Assembly: GCA_038326775.1 (NCBI GenBank)
Contig: JBBQKJ010000010.1
Location: forward strand, 1 to 64,000
Length of the DNA stretch: 64,000 bases
Source: DYIU01 sp038326775
GTDB lineage: Bacteria > Actinomycetota > Geothermincolia > Fen-727 > Anoxymicrobiaceae
Direction of reading: 5' to 3'
Within the stretch, counting starts at the first letter, position 1. Each line of letters starts with the position of its first letter. Under the pieces are notes generated by a model, which saw only the letters and a list, made by a program, of their open reading frames with translations, did not search any database and was not told the DNA's origin. Of the stretch, positions 7,897-16,506 are shown piece after piece. The position numbers and the translations under genes are program-made.

Positions 7897-8604
7897 CTAT
7901 TTCAGACCTACCTCGTGAGCGAGTATCACAGCCTCCGCTATCTCACGAACCGGCCTCCTTGTATCCATTGACTTCCGGCGCATGGCCTGAAAAGCTTCAA
8001 AACCGCTTATGCCGCGCTCCTCCATGAGTACATCCTTGGCGCGCTCGATGAGCTTTCGGGTCTCGAGCTCCTCTTCCATGAGCTTTGCCTGCATCAGGAG
8101 CTGGGTGTTCTCGATGGCCATCGCCGCCTGATTGGCAACGGTCGCGAGAATCGTCTTCTCCTCTTCGCTGAACTCGTGCGGGAGCGATGTGTAACAGTTG
8201 ATGACGCCCAGTATTCGTCCCTTTACGCTCATCGGCATACTGAGCAACGAGCAGAGGTTTTCCTTAACGGCCACTTCCTTGTTGACGTAAGCGGGGTCCT
8301 GCTTGACGTCAAAGACAATTATCGGCCTGTTTTCTTTAGCTGCTCGCCCGCTCACACCCTCACCGAGCCGCACCGGGGGTTTCTTGAGATAAAGCTCGCT
8401 AACCGCTTGCGTAGCCCTTATCTCCAACCAGCCGGAATCATTGTTCAGTAGCATTAACGAGCATATATTGGAACCCATCACTTTGGCGGTAACGACTACG
8501 ATCAGCCGCAGGATATCGTCCAGATACGTATCTGAGGTAATCGCCTGGCTGATCTCCGAGAGCGCCTCGATTCTGCGGGCGCTTTTTCTTACCTTTTCTT
8601 CCAT
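7897..8604 (-). CDS. GAF-ANTAR transcription antiterminator
   Basis: 235 residues. A GAF sensor domain spans about residues 20-165 (two-component-style ...GEGVSGRAAKENRPI...). A short coiled segment and a C-terminal ANTAR RNA-binding domain follow (about 178-232: IERAKDVLMEERG ... REIAEAVILAHEVG). ANTAR proteins bind paired hexaloop RNA hairpins and prevent terminator formation. The gene ends just before the promoter and terminator-containing leader of the NuoEF operon, its most likely target. The ATG at 8604 follows TGGGGA. The longer frame would overlap the upstream gene and has no ribosome site. The GAF ligand is unknown. Confidence 0.8.
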   Translation of the reverse strand: MEEKVRKSARRIEALSEISQAITSDTYLDDILRLIVVVTAKVMGSNICSLMLLNNDSGWLEIRATQAVSELYLKKPPVRLGEGVSGRAAKENRPIIVFDVKQDPAYVNKEVAVKENLCSLLSMPMSVKGRILGVINCYTSLPHEFSEEEKTILATVANQAAMAIENTQLLMQAKLMEEELETRKLIERAKDVLMEERGISGFEAFQAMRRKSMDTRRPVREIAEAVILAHEVGLK

Positions 8605-8621
8605 ATTCCCCAGTAGTCTCC

Positions 8622-9437
8622 CTAATCGAACAGCCTCTCGTGGTTCCATTCGTCGAACCAGCGCATGGGGCCGTTCCAGTAACGGAACACGTAGCGCCAC
8701 TGGTCTTGCCGAGCGACGGCAGTGTACCTGTTTCCCCGGCTCGAATAACAATACAGGCGCACGCTTTGATCTTTCATACTATCTATATATACCACGTCCG
8801 CGGTCTTCCCCGGAGCCACCCTGAAGTCGACCGAGTCGTCTATACGTTTAAGATCGGTATCTCGCATCCCCGTGTAGCTGTCACCGTGCTCGAAGTAGTA
8901 GATCCGCGCTGCCGCGGCACCATCCAGCAGCCTGCCGGCCGCGCGCAGTTCTGGCTTCACGAAAACAACCCCGAGCGGCACCAGGACCGCCGCCAGGATA
9001 ACGGGAATCGCTATGCCTGCGATTCCAAGGATAATGCCCGCCGTCGCCATGCCGGAGCCCTTGACCGCACCATTGCCGCGCCTGATCTCCCCCTTCGCGA
9101 ATAACCCGAAAACAAACGCCAGTATCGACGCGAGAATCGGGCATATGACCAAGCCGGCGACACCCAGTATCAGCGACGCGATCGAGAAGCCGCTGGTCTT
9201 GCCTCTGTGAGCACCAGGCTCCGGGGGTGAAGGTGGCAGCGGGGAACCCGGCTCGGCGGAAGTCGCGGCCCCGGTGACGACTGGCGCGCCCGGTTCCCCG
9301 GTGGCAGGAGACCCGGTATCGGCTTCCCCGGGCCGGGGGCGCTCCCCACCGGCGGAAGAGCCGGCGACCCTTATGCCGCACTCCGGGCAGAATACCTCTC
9401 CTTCGCCGGAACTTTTTCCGCACTTACTGCAGCGCAT
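8622..9437 (-). CDS. Zinc-ribbon membrane protein with DUF4190-like helices and pilin-like C-terminus
   Basis: 271 residues. An N-terminal zinc ribbon (C-S-K-C and C-P-E-C) is followed by a Gly/Pro/Ser-rich linker. Two hydrophobic helices then flank a K-G-E-I-R-R-G loop (about residues 80-160), the layout of DUF4190 proteins. The C-terminal region (AAGRLLDGAAAARIYYFEHGDSYTG) recalls the soluble part of type IV pilin-like proteins. It lies 17 bases upstream of the GAF-ANTAR gene and is probably cotranscribed with it. Function is unknown. Confidence 0.6.
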   Translation of the reverse strand: MRCSKCGKSSGEGEVFCPECGIRVAGSSAGGERPRPGEADTGSPATGEPGAPVVTGAATSAEPGSPLPPSPPEPGAHRGKTSGFSIASLILGVAGLVICPILASILAFVFGLFAKGEIRRGNGAVKGSGMATAGIILGIAGIAIPVILAAVLVPLGVVFVKPELRAAGRLLDGAAAARIYYFEHGDSYTGMRDTDLKRIDDSVDFRVAPGKTADVVYIDSMKDQSVRLYCYSSRGNRYTAVARQDQWRYVFRYWNGPMRWFDEWNHERLFD

Positions 9438-9521
9438 CTCTTACTCCTCCCACCGTAAATGCCTGTTTGCTATCGCCTTATGGAAACCCACTATCAAGCA
9501 CAACGGGCCCTTTTTGAAACA

Positions 9522-10574
9522 TCAGAATCGCGCCAGGTGGTGCTCGCAGAGGCCAAACATCCCGTCAACCTGGATCCTCTGGCCGGCGGGGCCAGCCATC
9601 GTTCCATCGAATGTCCCGAATGGCTGATGGAAGTCGGACATTATCACGCCAAGTGATATCTTCCCCTGTCGCTCTCCCTGGGGGGTGAACTTCAGGTCCA
9701 TCTCCCTGGCGGTGGTCGTAAGCTTCCAGGGTTCCATCAGCGCGGACTCATCGTACAGAAAGCGCGCAGCGGGGAGCAGTGTTATCTCTCCGTCGACCCA
9801 CGTGCAGTTTTCGTTGTAGTTCTCGTCGTCGGTTATGAAGTTCTGGCAGGCGTTCATGCCGATCAGCCTTCCCGAAGCGTCATGCCCACCGAAAGTGGTC
9901 CACTTCCAGAACGTACGGTATGGGTAGTATGTCTTCTGCACATCCATGAGCGCGACGTCCTTCTCGGGGTCCAGCACTATCGTTTGCGCGCCCAGGGTCA
10001 CTTTGCCCTCGACCGGGACCACCGCCTTGTGGGTGTAGAGCGGGCGGTTGGAAGAAACCGGGCTCACCTGTACGAGTGGCTTGTAACGCTCTATGTCCTC
10101 CAGCACGAATATCTCAGCCTGAACGGCAGGCTTTCCTCGCTTGCCCTTTATCTCGGCCCTCAGCCGGTGCATCCCGCTGTCCAGTCGGTTCTCGAACTCC
10201 ATCGAGTAACCGAAGTGGCGGTAGTAGCACTCTCCGTGCCAGAGCTCGCGGGCGACCCGCAGCGGCCCGCCGACCGATGTGCGCTCATGCTCAAAGAACT
10301 CGCCTGTCTTGCGGTTGAAGGCGTAGAAGAACGAAGTCCCCATGAACTTCGCGTCAAAGATGACCATCCCGAAGTAGTAATCGCCGCAGATGATGCCGAA
10401 GTGTTCCCACTCTTTGAGCCTGTATTCCCTCAATGCGCGCGGGACCCGCCTGCCCCCGATTTTGAGCTCGACGTCGAGCAGGTTGACCTCCCGGAACGGC
10501 TCGGTGAAAGACCCGTACTCTGCAACCTGCCCGTCGACGACCATGCGCGGCGGCGTCTTCTTAAGCTCTCTCAT
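9522..10574 (-). CDS. DUF2804-like protein
   Basis: 350 residues, no signal peptide or membrane helix evident, rich in aromatic residues and beta-strand-like stretches (e.g. WKWTTFGGHDASGR and FGTFDGTMAGPAG). The pattern fits the DUF2804 family, whose function is not established. The ATG at 10574 follows GGAGGG; the in-frame extension upstream to 10700 is low-complexity and overlaps the nadE stop region. It stands alone between nadE and the zinc-ribbon gene. The family call is from memory of its motifs and is moderately sure. Confidence 0.55.
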   Translation of the reverse strand: MRELKKTPPRMVVDGQVAEYGSFTEPFREVNLLDVELKIGGRRVPRALREYRLKEWEHFGIICGDYYFGMVIFDAKFMGTSFFYAFNRKTGEFFEHERTSVGGPLRVARELWHGECYYRHFGYSMEFENRLDSGMHRLRAEIKGKRGKPAVQAEIFVLEDIERYKPLVQVSPVSSNRPLYTHKAVVPVEGKVTLGAQTIVLDPEKDVALMDVQKTYYPYRTFWKWTTFGGHDASGRLIGMNACQNFITDDENYNENCTWVDGEITLLPAARFLYDESALMEPWKLTTTAREMDLKFTPQGERQGKISLGVIMSDFHQPFGTFDGTMAGPAGQRIQVDGMFGLCEHHLARF

Positions 10575-10689
10575 CTGTTCCCTCCAGGGCGGTGGCCTCG
10601 GCTTTCGCGCGACAGGTCGAACGCGCGAGACATTACAATTGATATCATAAATGCGGAGGAGGTTCAGCGCCAGCGAAGCGGAACGTGCT

Positions 10690-12420
10690 TTATTGCCCAA
10701 TGCGGGATATTGGCATCCGCCAGTCGCGCCCGAAGGCGCGAGGGGTTATCTTCACGCCCACCGGTGCCTGGCGCCTCTTGAACTCGTTGGCGTCGACCCT
10801 GCCTATCACCGATTGAACAAGTTCAGCCGGCGAACCGCGCCTGACAATCTCACGCGGGCTCAGCGCCTCCTCGATGTAAGCCTCGAGCACCGGGTCCAGC
10901 TCTTCGTACGGCGGGAGGCTGTCGGTATCCAGCTGCCCCTCGCGAAGCTCAGCGGTCGGGGGCCGCTCTATCACGTGGCGGGGGATCACGTCTCGCCTTT
11001 CCCTGGAGTTTATGTACTCCGCGACCTCATATACCTGCGTCTTGAGCAGATCCTTGATAAGGGCGAAGCCCCCGGCCATATCCCCGTACAGCGTGCAATA
11101 GCCCATACTTAGCTCGCTCTTGTTGCCCGTCGCCAGCACGAGCCAGCCGAACCGGTTGGAGAAAGCCATCAACAGGTTACCCCTGACGCGGGCCTGGATG
11201 TTCTCGAACGTCTCACCTTCCTCGGCATTTCCCACCTCATCTCTGAGAGTCTCGCGATATGCCGCGTATATGTCACCGATAGGTACGGAGAGGAGCTTCA
11301 CCTCGAGGTTTCGGGCTAGTTCGCGCGCGGCCTCAGCGCTCTCACCTGATGTGTACTTCGAGGGCAGGAAAACACAGACTACGTTGTCGCTCCCGAGCGC
11401 TCCCACCGCCAGCGCCGCGGTCAGAGCCGAGTCGATGCCCCCTGAGAGCCCCAGCACGACCTTGCGAAAACCGTTTTTGGCCACGTACTCCCGCAGGCCC
11501 AGCACGATAGCCTCGTATATTTCCTCGACAGGTGACAGACCCCGGGGGCTCTCGGGCGCGGTTACCTCAGGCGGGCCGTCTACATTCGCTTCAGGGCGCT
11601 CGAGCGCACACACATCGATGACACGTGGGCGCTCTTTAGAGCCGTACCGGAACCGCGGCTCGAGCATCCTGGCACCCTTGAGTCCGCCCAGACTGATGCC
11701 GCAGAGCAGGAGATCCTCACTGAACCTGGGGGCCTCCGCGATGAACCCGAGCTGCGGGTGGTACACACATGAGCCTCCGTCGAAGACCAGCTCATCCTGA
11801 GCCCCGACGGTGTTTACGTAAGCAATGACGACGGGCCCGTCCATCGAGCGCGCTTCAATGAGCTTTTTGCGAAAGCCGAACTTGCCGCGGTTGAAGGGCG
11901 AGGCGGAGAGGTTGAGCACTATCTCGGCGCCGCCGCCCGCCACCTGCTCCTCCATGGGTCCTCCAGGGTACCAGATGTCCTCGCATATCGTTATGCCTAC
12001 CCTGACTCCCGCGACGTCAAGGACAACGCTGCCCCTGCCCACGCCGAAGTACCTCTTTTCGTCGAAGACCCCGTAATTGGGCAGAAGTGCCTTGCGGTAA
12101 ACGCACTGTATCTTATGGCGATTAATGACCGCCGCCGAGTTGAAAGTGTCATAGTCGCTCTCCACGAAGCCTACTACCGCGATTATGTCTTCGATTTGCT
12201 TCGCGAGCCCTCTCATTGCCGTCATGCTGCCCTCGGTGAACTCCGGTTTCAGCAGCAGGTCCTCCGGCGGATAGCCTGTGAGGCACAGTTCAGGAAACAC
12301 GACTATGTCCGCGCCGGCCCTTGCCGCCCGTGCGGAATACTCGAGGATCTTCCTGGTGTTACTCTCAAGGTCACCAACGGCCGTGTTTACCTGCGCCAAG
12401 GCAATCAGAAGCTCGGTCAT
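10690..12420 (-). CDS. nadE: Glutamine-dependent NAD+ synthetase
   Basis: 576 residues; makes NAD+ from nicotinate adenine dinucleotide using glutamine nitrogen. The N-terminal half is a nitrilase-type glutaminase with the Glu of FPELCLTGYPPEDLL and the catalytic Cys in ITICEDIWYPGG. The C-terminal half is the ATP-pyrophosphatase synthetase with the LSGGIDSA P-loop and the LATGNKSE motif. The ATG follows AGGAGA. It starts 33 bases after glnK in an apparent amt-glnK-nadE unit, so its supply of amide nitrogen may be under nitrogen control. A second, ammonia-dependent NAD synthetase lies at 41628-42383. Confidence 0.93.
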   Translation of the reverse strand: MTELLIALAQVNTAVGDLESNTRKILEYSARAARAGADIVVFPELCLTGYPPEDLLLKPEFTEGSMTAMRGLAKQIEDIIAVVGFVESDYDTFNSAAVINRHKIQCVYRKALLPNYGVFDEKRYFGVGRGSVVLDVAGVRVGITICEDIWYPGGPMEEQVAGGGAEIVLNLSASPFNRGKFGFRKKLIEARSMDGPVVIAYVNTVGAQDELVFDGGSCVYHPQLGFIAEAPRFSEDLLLCGISLGGLKGARMLEPRFRYGSKERPRVIDVCALERPEANVDGPPEVTAPESPRGLSPVEEIYEAIVLGLREYVAKNGFRKVVLGLSGGIDSALTAALAVGALGSDNVVCVFLPSKYTSGESAEAARELARNLEVKLLSVPIGDIYAAYRETLRDEVGNAEEGETFENIQARVRGNLLMAFSNRFGWLVLATGNKSELSMGYCTLYGDMAGGFALIKDLLKTQVYEVAEYINSRERRDVIPRHVIERPPTAELREGQLDTDSLPPYEELDPVLEAYIEEALSPREIVRRGSPAELVQSVIGRVDANEFKRRQAPVGVKITPRAFGRDWRMPISRIGQ

Positions 12421-12453
12421 GTCTTTCTCCTGTAGATCGTGAGCGGGGCTCGC

Positions 12454-12792
12454 TCAAATCGCCTTCATGCCGTGTTCACCGGTCCTTACCCTGATCGCTT
12501 CTTCTACTCTCGTCACGAAGATCTTGCCGTCTCCAATACTCCCTGTGCGTGCCTTGCGCAGCACCGCATCGAGAGTCCTGTCAAGGTCCTCGTCCAGGAC
12601 AACCACCTCTATCTTTACCTTGGGTATGAACGTGACGGTGTACTCGTTGCCCCGCCACTGCTGTCTTATCCCCTTCTGTTTGCCGTGTCCGCGCACCTCG
12701 CTGACAGTAACACCTGGATAGCCAATCCCGGCAAGAGCCTCGAGCACCGCCTCCAGTCTGTCGGGTCTGATGATGGCCTCGACCTTGTTCAT
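12454..12792 (-). CDS. glnK: PII nitrogen regulatory protein (GlnB/GlnK type)
   Basis: 112 residues, full length for PII. It integrates 2-oxoglutarate, ATP and ADP and, when paired with amt, usually gates the ammonium channel. The T-loop has the conserved Tyr51 (RGNEYTV), the residue uridylylated or adenylylated in many bacteria. The TGSIGDGKIFV nucleotide-binding signature is intact. The ATG at 12792 follows GGAGG. It lies 28 bases downstream of amt, the classical glnK-amt linkage in reversed order. No uridylyltransferase gene is in the window. Confidence 0.92.
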   Translation of the reverse strand: MNKVEAIIRPDRLEAVLEALAGIGYPGVTVSEVRGHGKQKGIRQQWRGNEYTVTFIPKVKIEVVVLDEDLDRTLDAVLRKARTGSIGDGKIFVTRVEEAIRVRTGEHGMKAI

Positions 12793-12820
12793 ATTCACCT
12801 CCTCCAAGCGACCTGGTCCT

Positions 12821-14389
12821 TCAGTCAAGCGCCAGTATCTCCGGTACGTCGTCTGTGTAAGCAGGCACTCCCATCTCGGTAACGTCGAGCCCGGCCAGCT
12901 CTTCTTCGGGGGAGACCCTTATCCCCATCACCTTGTCCTGCACCTTGAAAAAGACGTAGAAAATGGCGCACGCGAAGGCTATACAGGCTGCAGCTCCGAT
13001 CAGCTGCGCGAAAAGCTGGCTCCAGTTACCGTAAAGTGCGCCGGTCACCGCGCCCCGCACGCCGTTCAACCCCGCGCCGTAAGTGCCGTCGGCGAATATC
13101 CCGAGCGCTATCACCCCCCAGAGCCCATTGACACCGTGCACCGCCACCGCCCCCACAGGGTCGTCGATCTTAAACCGCCTTTCCAAGGTGCAAACCGCGA
13201 CACATACCAGCACCCCCGCGATAGCGCCGATGAGGGCGGCGGACCAACTGGGGACGAAGGCGCAAGGCGCGGTGATAGCGACCAACCCGGCCAGGCAGCC
13301 GTTAAGACTCATCGAAGGGTCGGGGTTCCCGGTCTTCTTCCACATGTAGAGCATGGCCGCCACCGCGCCGAAACACGATGCCAGAAGAGTATTTCCCGCT
13401 ACTACAGCCAGGCGCAGGTCTTCGGCGTTAAGAGTACTCGCGGCGTTAAAACCAAACCACCCGAATACAAGGAACATGCCGCCCACAATCGCCAGCGGTA
13501 TATTGTGGCCGGGAATCGCCCGCGGCGTTCCGTCCTTCTTGAACTTCCCGAACCTCGGGCCGAGCACCAGGATTCCCATCAGGCCGGCCAAGCCGCCCAT
13601 CGCGTGCACCACCGAGGAGCCGGCAAAGTCCACGAACCCATTCCCCAGATGCGCCCTGGTCCCCAGCTGCGAAAGCCATCCGCCGCCCCAGACCCAGTTA
13701 CCGAATATCGGGTAGGCGATCGCTCCCATGAAAAGGCCGTAGACGACGAACGCCGAGAATTTCCAGCGCTCGGCCAACGCGCCAGTCGGGATGGTTGCGG
13801 CGGTGTCCATGAAAACGACCTGGAAGAGGAAAAAGGCGAATATGCCAACATCGTAGGCCGGGCCGTTCAGGGCAAAGCCCTTCCAACCCAGCAGGCCCCA
13901 CCCGCCAACAGAGAGCTCGCGAGTTAGAATCGGCTGCCCACCTAACATCTTGAGTGGCCCGATCCCACCGAACATGAGCGCGTATCCCACCAGATAAAAA
14001 GCCACGACCGCGATACCGAATATCATGAAGTTGGTCATCATGACGTGCAGGGCGTTCTTCTTCTGACAGAAGCCGGTCTCCACAAGCGCGAAGCCCGCCT
14101 GCATGAAGAACACCAGCGCCGCTCCAAGGAACAGCCACACGAAGGTAAGGCTGATCCTGGTGTGGCCGATCTCATCGAGCACCGCGTCGGTCGCCTGCCG
14201 CGCGGGCTTTGCGTCCCCTGGATTGTTGATGTCCACCCTGGTGCCCGTATTCGCCCCATTCGGGTCTCCCGCTCGCGCCAGCGTCCCAACGCAGAATACC
14301 AGCCCCATCACTATGATCGATATAACCGCCGCCCGCATCAGGCGAATCCTTCTCTCTCTCAGGTTCAGCGGTATCGCGCCTTCCCACAT
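12821..14389 (-). CDS. amt: Ammonium transporter
   Basis: 522 residues, an Amt/Mep/Rh channel with about eleven membrane helices after a cleavable-looking N-terminal signal. Family features include FALVETGFCQKKN near the first helices, DFAGSSVVHAMGGLAG (the His of the pore) and the C-terminal VHGVNGLWG second pore histidine. The start is placed at ATG 14389, behind GGAGG with 5-base spacing. ATG codons at 14413 and 14401 have no ribosome site, and 14413 is only 1-2 bases from the predicted transcription start. The promoter carries a GlnR-type operator, so induction on nitrogen limitation is expected. glnK follows. Confidence 0.93.
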   Translation of the reverse strand: MWEGAIPLNLRERRIRLMRAAVISIIVMGLVFCVGTLARAGDPNGANTGTRVDINNPGDAKPARQATDAVLDEIGHTRISLTFVWLFLGAALVFFMQAGFALVETGFCQKKNALHVMMTNFMIFGIAVVAFYLVGYALMFGGIGPLKMLGGQPILTRELSVGGWGLLGWKGFALNGPAYDVGIFAFFLFQVVFMDTAATIPTGALAERWKFSAFVVYGLFMGAIAYPIFGNWVWGGGWLSQLGTRAHLGNGFVDFAGSSVVHAMGGLAGLMGILVLGPRFGKFKKDGTPRAIPGHNIPLAIVGGMFLVFGWFGFNAASTLNAEDLRLAVVAGNTLLASCFGAVAAMLYMWKKTGNPDPSMSLNGCLAGLVAITAPCAFVPSWSAALIGAIAGVLVCVAVCTLERRFKIDDPVGAVAVHGVNGLWGVIALGIFADGTYGAGLNGVRGAVTGALYGNWSQLFAQLIGAAACIAFACAIFYVFFKVQDKVMGIRVSPEEELAGLDVTEMGVPAYTDDVPEILALD

Positions 14390-14421
14390 ACCCGCCTCCA
14401 TCGTCAAACTCATGTTTTTCC

Positions 14422-14475
14422 AGGATACCAGCGGGATGTTTCGTGCCCGTTTCGGGTTTGTTAAATGCAGGTAAC
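14422..14475 (-). promoter_or_regulatory. amt promoter with four-half-site GlnR-type operator
   Basis: On the minus strand, half-sites GTTAC, TTAAC, GAAAC and GAAAC (14475 down to 14438) are separated by exactly six bases each. Ten bases later comes TATCCT (14427-14422) as the -10 box. The 11-bp periodicity and the half-site sequences match the GlnR box known from actinobacteria, and the same geometry occurs before glnA. There is no good -35 box, as expected for an activator-dependent promoter. Confidence 0.75.
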
Positions 14476-14564
14476 ATCAGCGTTGTAATGAAAGGAAGGG
14501 TTTCAAAGCTTTCAAAGCGAAGTTGATCAAGCCCCTTCACCCGCGACGTGATGGCTGACCGGCG

Positions 14565-14639
14565 TGGTGGAGCTGGAGGGATTTGAACCCTCGACTTCCT
14601 CCCTGCCAAGGAGGCGCTCTCCCCCTGAGCTACAGCCCC
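14565..14639 (-). tRNA. tRNA-Ala (anticodon GGC)
   Basis: A complete cloverleaf reads on the minus strand: acceptor GGGGCTG paired with CAGCTCC, D arm, anticodon stem CCTCC/GGAGG with loop TTGGCAG (anticodon GGC, codon GCC), T arm with GTTCGAATC, and an encoded CCA. The G3:U70 pair that identifies alanine tRNAs is present. It lies between rsfS and amt. Confidence 0.95.
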
Positions 14640-14685
14640 GCGACTCACTCTCGAGTGAATATGATAGCGGTAACCGAAGGGCCTC

Positions 14686-15039
14686 TCAAGTGGCGGTCGT
14701 TTCGCGCCACTCGATGAGGGGGACCTGCCAGAGGTGCTCGAGGTCGTAGAACGAGCGGTCTTCCTCGAGGAAGATGTGGACCACGAAATCCAGGTAGTCG
14801 AGTATCAGCCAGCGCCCGCTCCTTTCGCCCTCCCTGCGATAGGGCTTCACGCCCTGCTCCCTCAGCCTTGACTCTACCTCGTCCTGGACGCGTTTGACCT
14901 GGCGGTCGTTATGCCCGCTTGCCACCACGAAAAAGTCGGTAATGCTCAACGACTTTCGCATGTCCATTATCCGGACATCTTCGGCCTTCCTGTCATCGGC
15001 CGCCCTGGCGGCCTCTATGGCCAGCTGCTCGGGCGTCAT
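14686..15039 (-). CDS. rsfS: Ribosome silencing factor RsfS
   Basis: 117 residues of the RsfS/YbeB/Iojap family. It binds L14 on the 50S subunit and blocks subunit joining during starvation. The conserved SITDFFVVASGHNDRQV and the WLILDYLDFVVHIF... region are intact, and the length is normal. It lies downstream of nadD and an LCP-type gene, a common actinobacterial order (nadD - LCP - rsfS). Confidence 0.93.
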   Translation of the reverse strand: MTPEQLAIEAARAADDRKAEDVRIMDMRKSLSITDFFVVASGHNDRQVKRVQDEVESRLREQGVKPYRREGERSGRWLILDYLDFVVHIFLEEDRSFYDLEHLWQVPLIEWRETTAT

Positions 15040-15119
15040 CCGGCGCCATGCTCCACTGGAGTATCCGCCCCTGCCTCGGCCGCCCGTGCTCGGCTCTTAC
15101 GCGAATTGGTGCAGGTCAT

Positions 15120-16418
15120 CTACTTTTGCGCGTAGTCCTTTCCCACGATTATGGTTATGTCGGATATATCCTGTGTCTTAGGCCTGAACTCGATCCGACC
15201 TATCTCCAGTTCTCTCTTGACCTGCTCGGCGGCATCGGCAACACCCCGGTCGCTTTCGTAAATAAGTATCACGGTGTCTGGGTGATTGAAGTCAGCGGCG
15301 TTCGCGCTGTTGACCACCTGGAACTTCCTCATGTCCAGCTTCGAGGCAACGTCCTCGCCGATTCCCGGCACCCCGTTTCCGTTGAGTATCTCGACCTTGT
15401 AGCGCCTGGGCTCCTTCTTGCTCGATGAGGACTTCACATACTTCCGAACGAAGGCGCCAAGAGCGTCCTGGTCAAGACGGTGAACCACTGTCTCCTCGAA
15501 CTTGAACTCCTTCACCGGGATGATTCCCTGCTGGAACTTGCCGCCACCCAGGCCGGCATAGGTCTTCCAGATACCGGCAAGCTCTTTATCGGACGCATCC
15601 GTGTCAAACAGGCTGGCGTTTTTAGCCACCAGTTTGTCGATATCGGCGAACATCTCATCCGACCTTTTCAGAAAGAGCGCAGCGAACTCAATATTCCTCC
15701 GGCAGAGCGCTATCTCCTGCCCCGGCGGGGCATATGTCAGGTAGGACGCAAGCGTAGCAGGTGACAGGTTCTGCTTGCCGGCCTGCAGGTTTACCTCCAC
15801 GTTCGTGCTCGGGTCCTTAAAAGAGGTCTTCGAGGGCACATCTATGCTCCAGTTGCTGCCCATCTGGTTAAGGATTATGCGTACGTCCCTGTCGGTAGAC
15901 AAGACGTAGCGGTCTATCTCCAGCCCCATGAGGTTCTCTATGGTGATGAGGGTCATGCTGATGCGGCCCTCGTCAAGGTCCACCAGGTTATTGAGCTGGT
16001 CTAACCCAAGCCCCGGGACGTTGACCATCAGGTCGTTGGGGAAGTATATGAGGCTTCCGGAATCACTCTCGGAATCATAACTGGCGAGAAACGCCACGGT
16101 CATCACCGGAGCGCCGTTTATCTGCTTGGTCATCGCGAAGAGATAGTTGGCGGTCTTCTTCCCCTCGGGAAGCCACCTGGCAGCCGTCCCAGCTTGCTTA
16201 TCCTTAAAAGGCCAGGCTGACTTTATCTTCCGGCCGGTCCAGGTCAGGCCGTCGTAGGTCTTGTCCCAGGCCTTGTCGAAAGGGTTCACCTTTACGACCG
16301 CTCCAAGCAACACGAAAAGGCCGATGACCACAACCAGCGCGATCACCCACCGCCACCATGTTTTCTTATCCTTGCGCTCGAGCCTCTTTTTGGTCCGATA
16401 CCCTACGTTGTCCTGCAC
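15120..16418 (-). CDS. LCP-type cell-envelope protein with LytR_C domain
   Basis: 432 residues. A lysine/arginine-rich cytoplasmic tail is followed by one membrane anchor at about residues 24-44. Next comes an LCP-like extracytoplasmic domain (about 85-320, with DSESDSGSLIYFPNDLMV and RISMTLITIENLMG). A C-terminal LytR_C domain follows (about 345-432, starting YKVEILNGNGVPGIG). LCP proteins attach teichoic acids or other glycopolymers to the cell wall. The GTG start follows GGGGAGGAAA. Some LCP catalytic Arg positions are not obvious, so enzyme activity is less sure than the fold. It sits between nadD and rsfS. Confidence 0.75.
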   Translation of the reverse strand: MQDNVGYRTKKRLERKDKKTWWRWVIALVVVIGLFVLLGAVVKVNPFDKAWDKTYDGLTWTGRKIKSAWPFKDKQAGTAARWLPEGKKTANYLFAMTKQINGAPVMTVAFLASYDSESDSGSLIYFPNDLMVNVPGLGLDQLNNLVDLDEGRISMTLITIENLMGLEIDRYVLSTDRDVRIILNQMGSNWSIDVPSKTSFKDPSTNVEVNLQAGKQNLSPATLASYLTYAPPGQEIALCRRNIEFAALFLKRSDEMFADIDKLVAKNASLFDTDASDKELAGIWKTYAGLGGGKFQQGIIPVKEFKFEETVVHRLDQDALGAFVRKYVKSSSSKKEPRRYKVEILNGNGVPGIGEDVASKLDMRKFQVVNSANAADFNHPDTVILIYESDRGVADAAEQVKRELEIGRIEFRPKTQDISDITIIVGKDYAQK

Positions 16419-16506
16419 TTTCCTCCCCGTTGACTAAGTGCTCTCGCTCTTTTCACCTCTCCCATCAGTACTATTCATATATTTACGCCGAAAGCGCATT
16501 TCACCT

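Noticed and set aside
14645..14658. TCACTC-TC-GAGTGA palindrome upstream of tRNA-Ala as a terminator
   Set aside because: Short stem and no T tract; may be only tRNA leader sequence.
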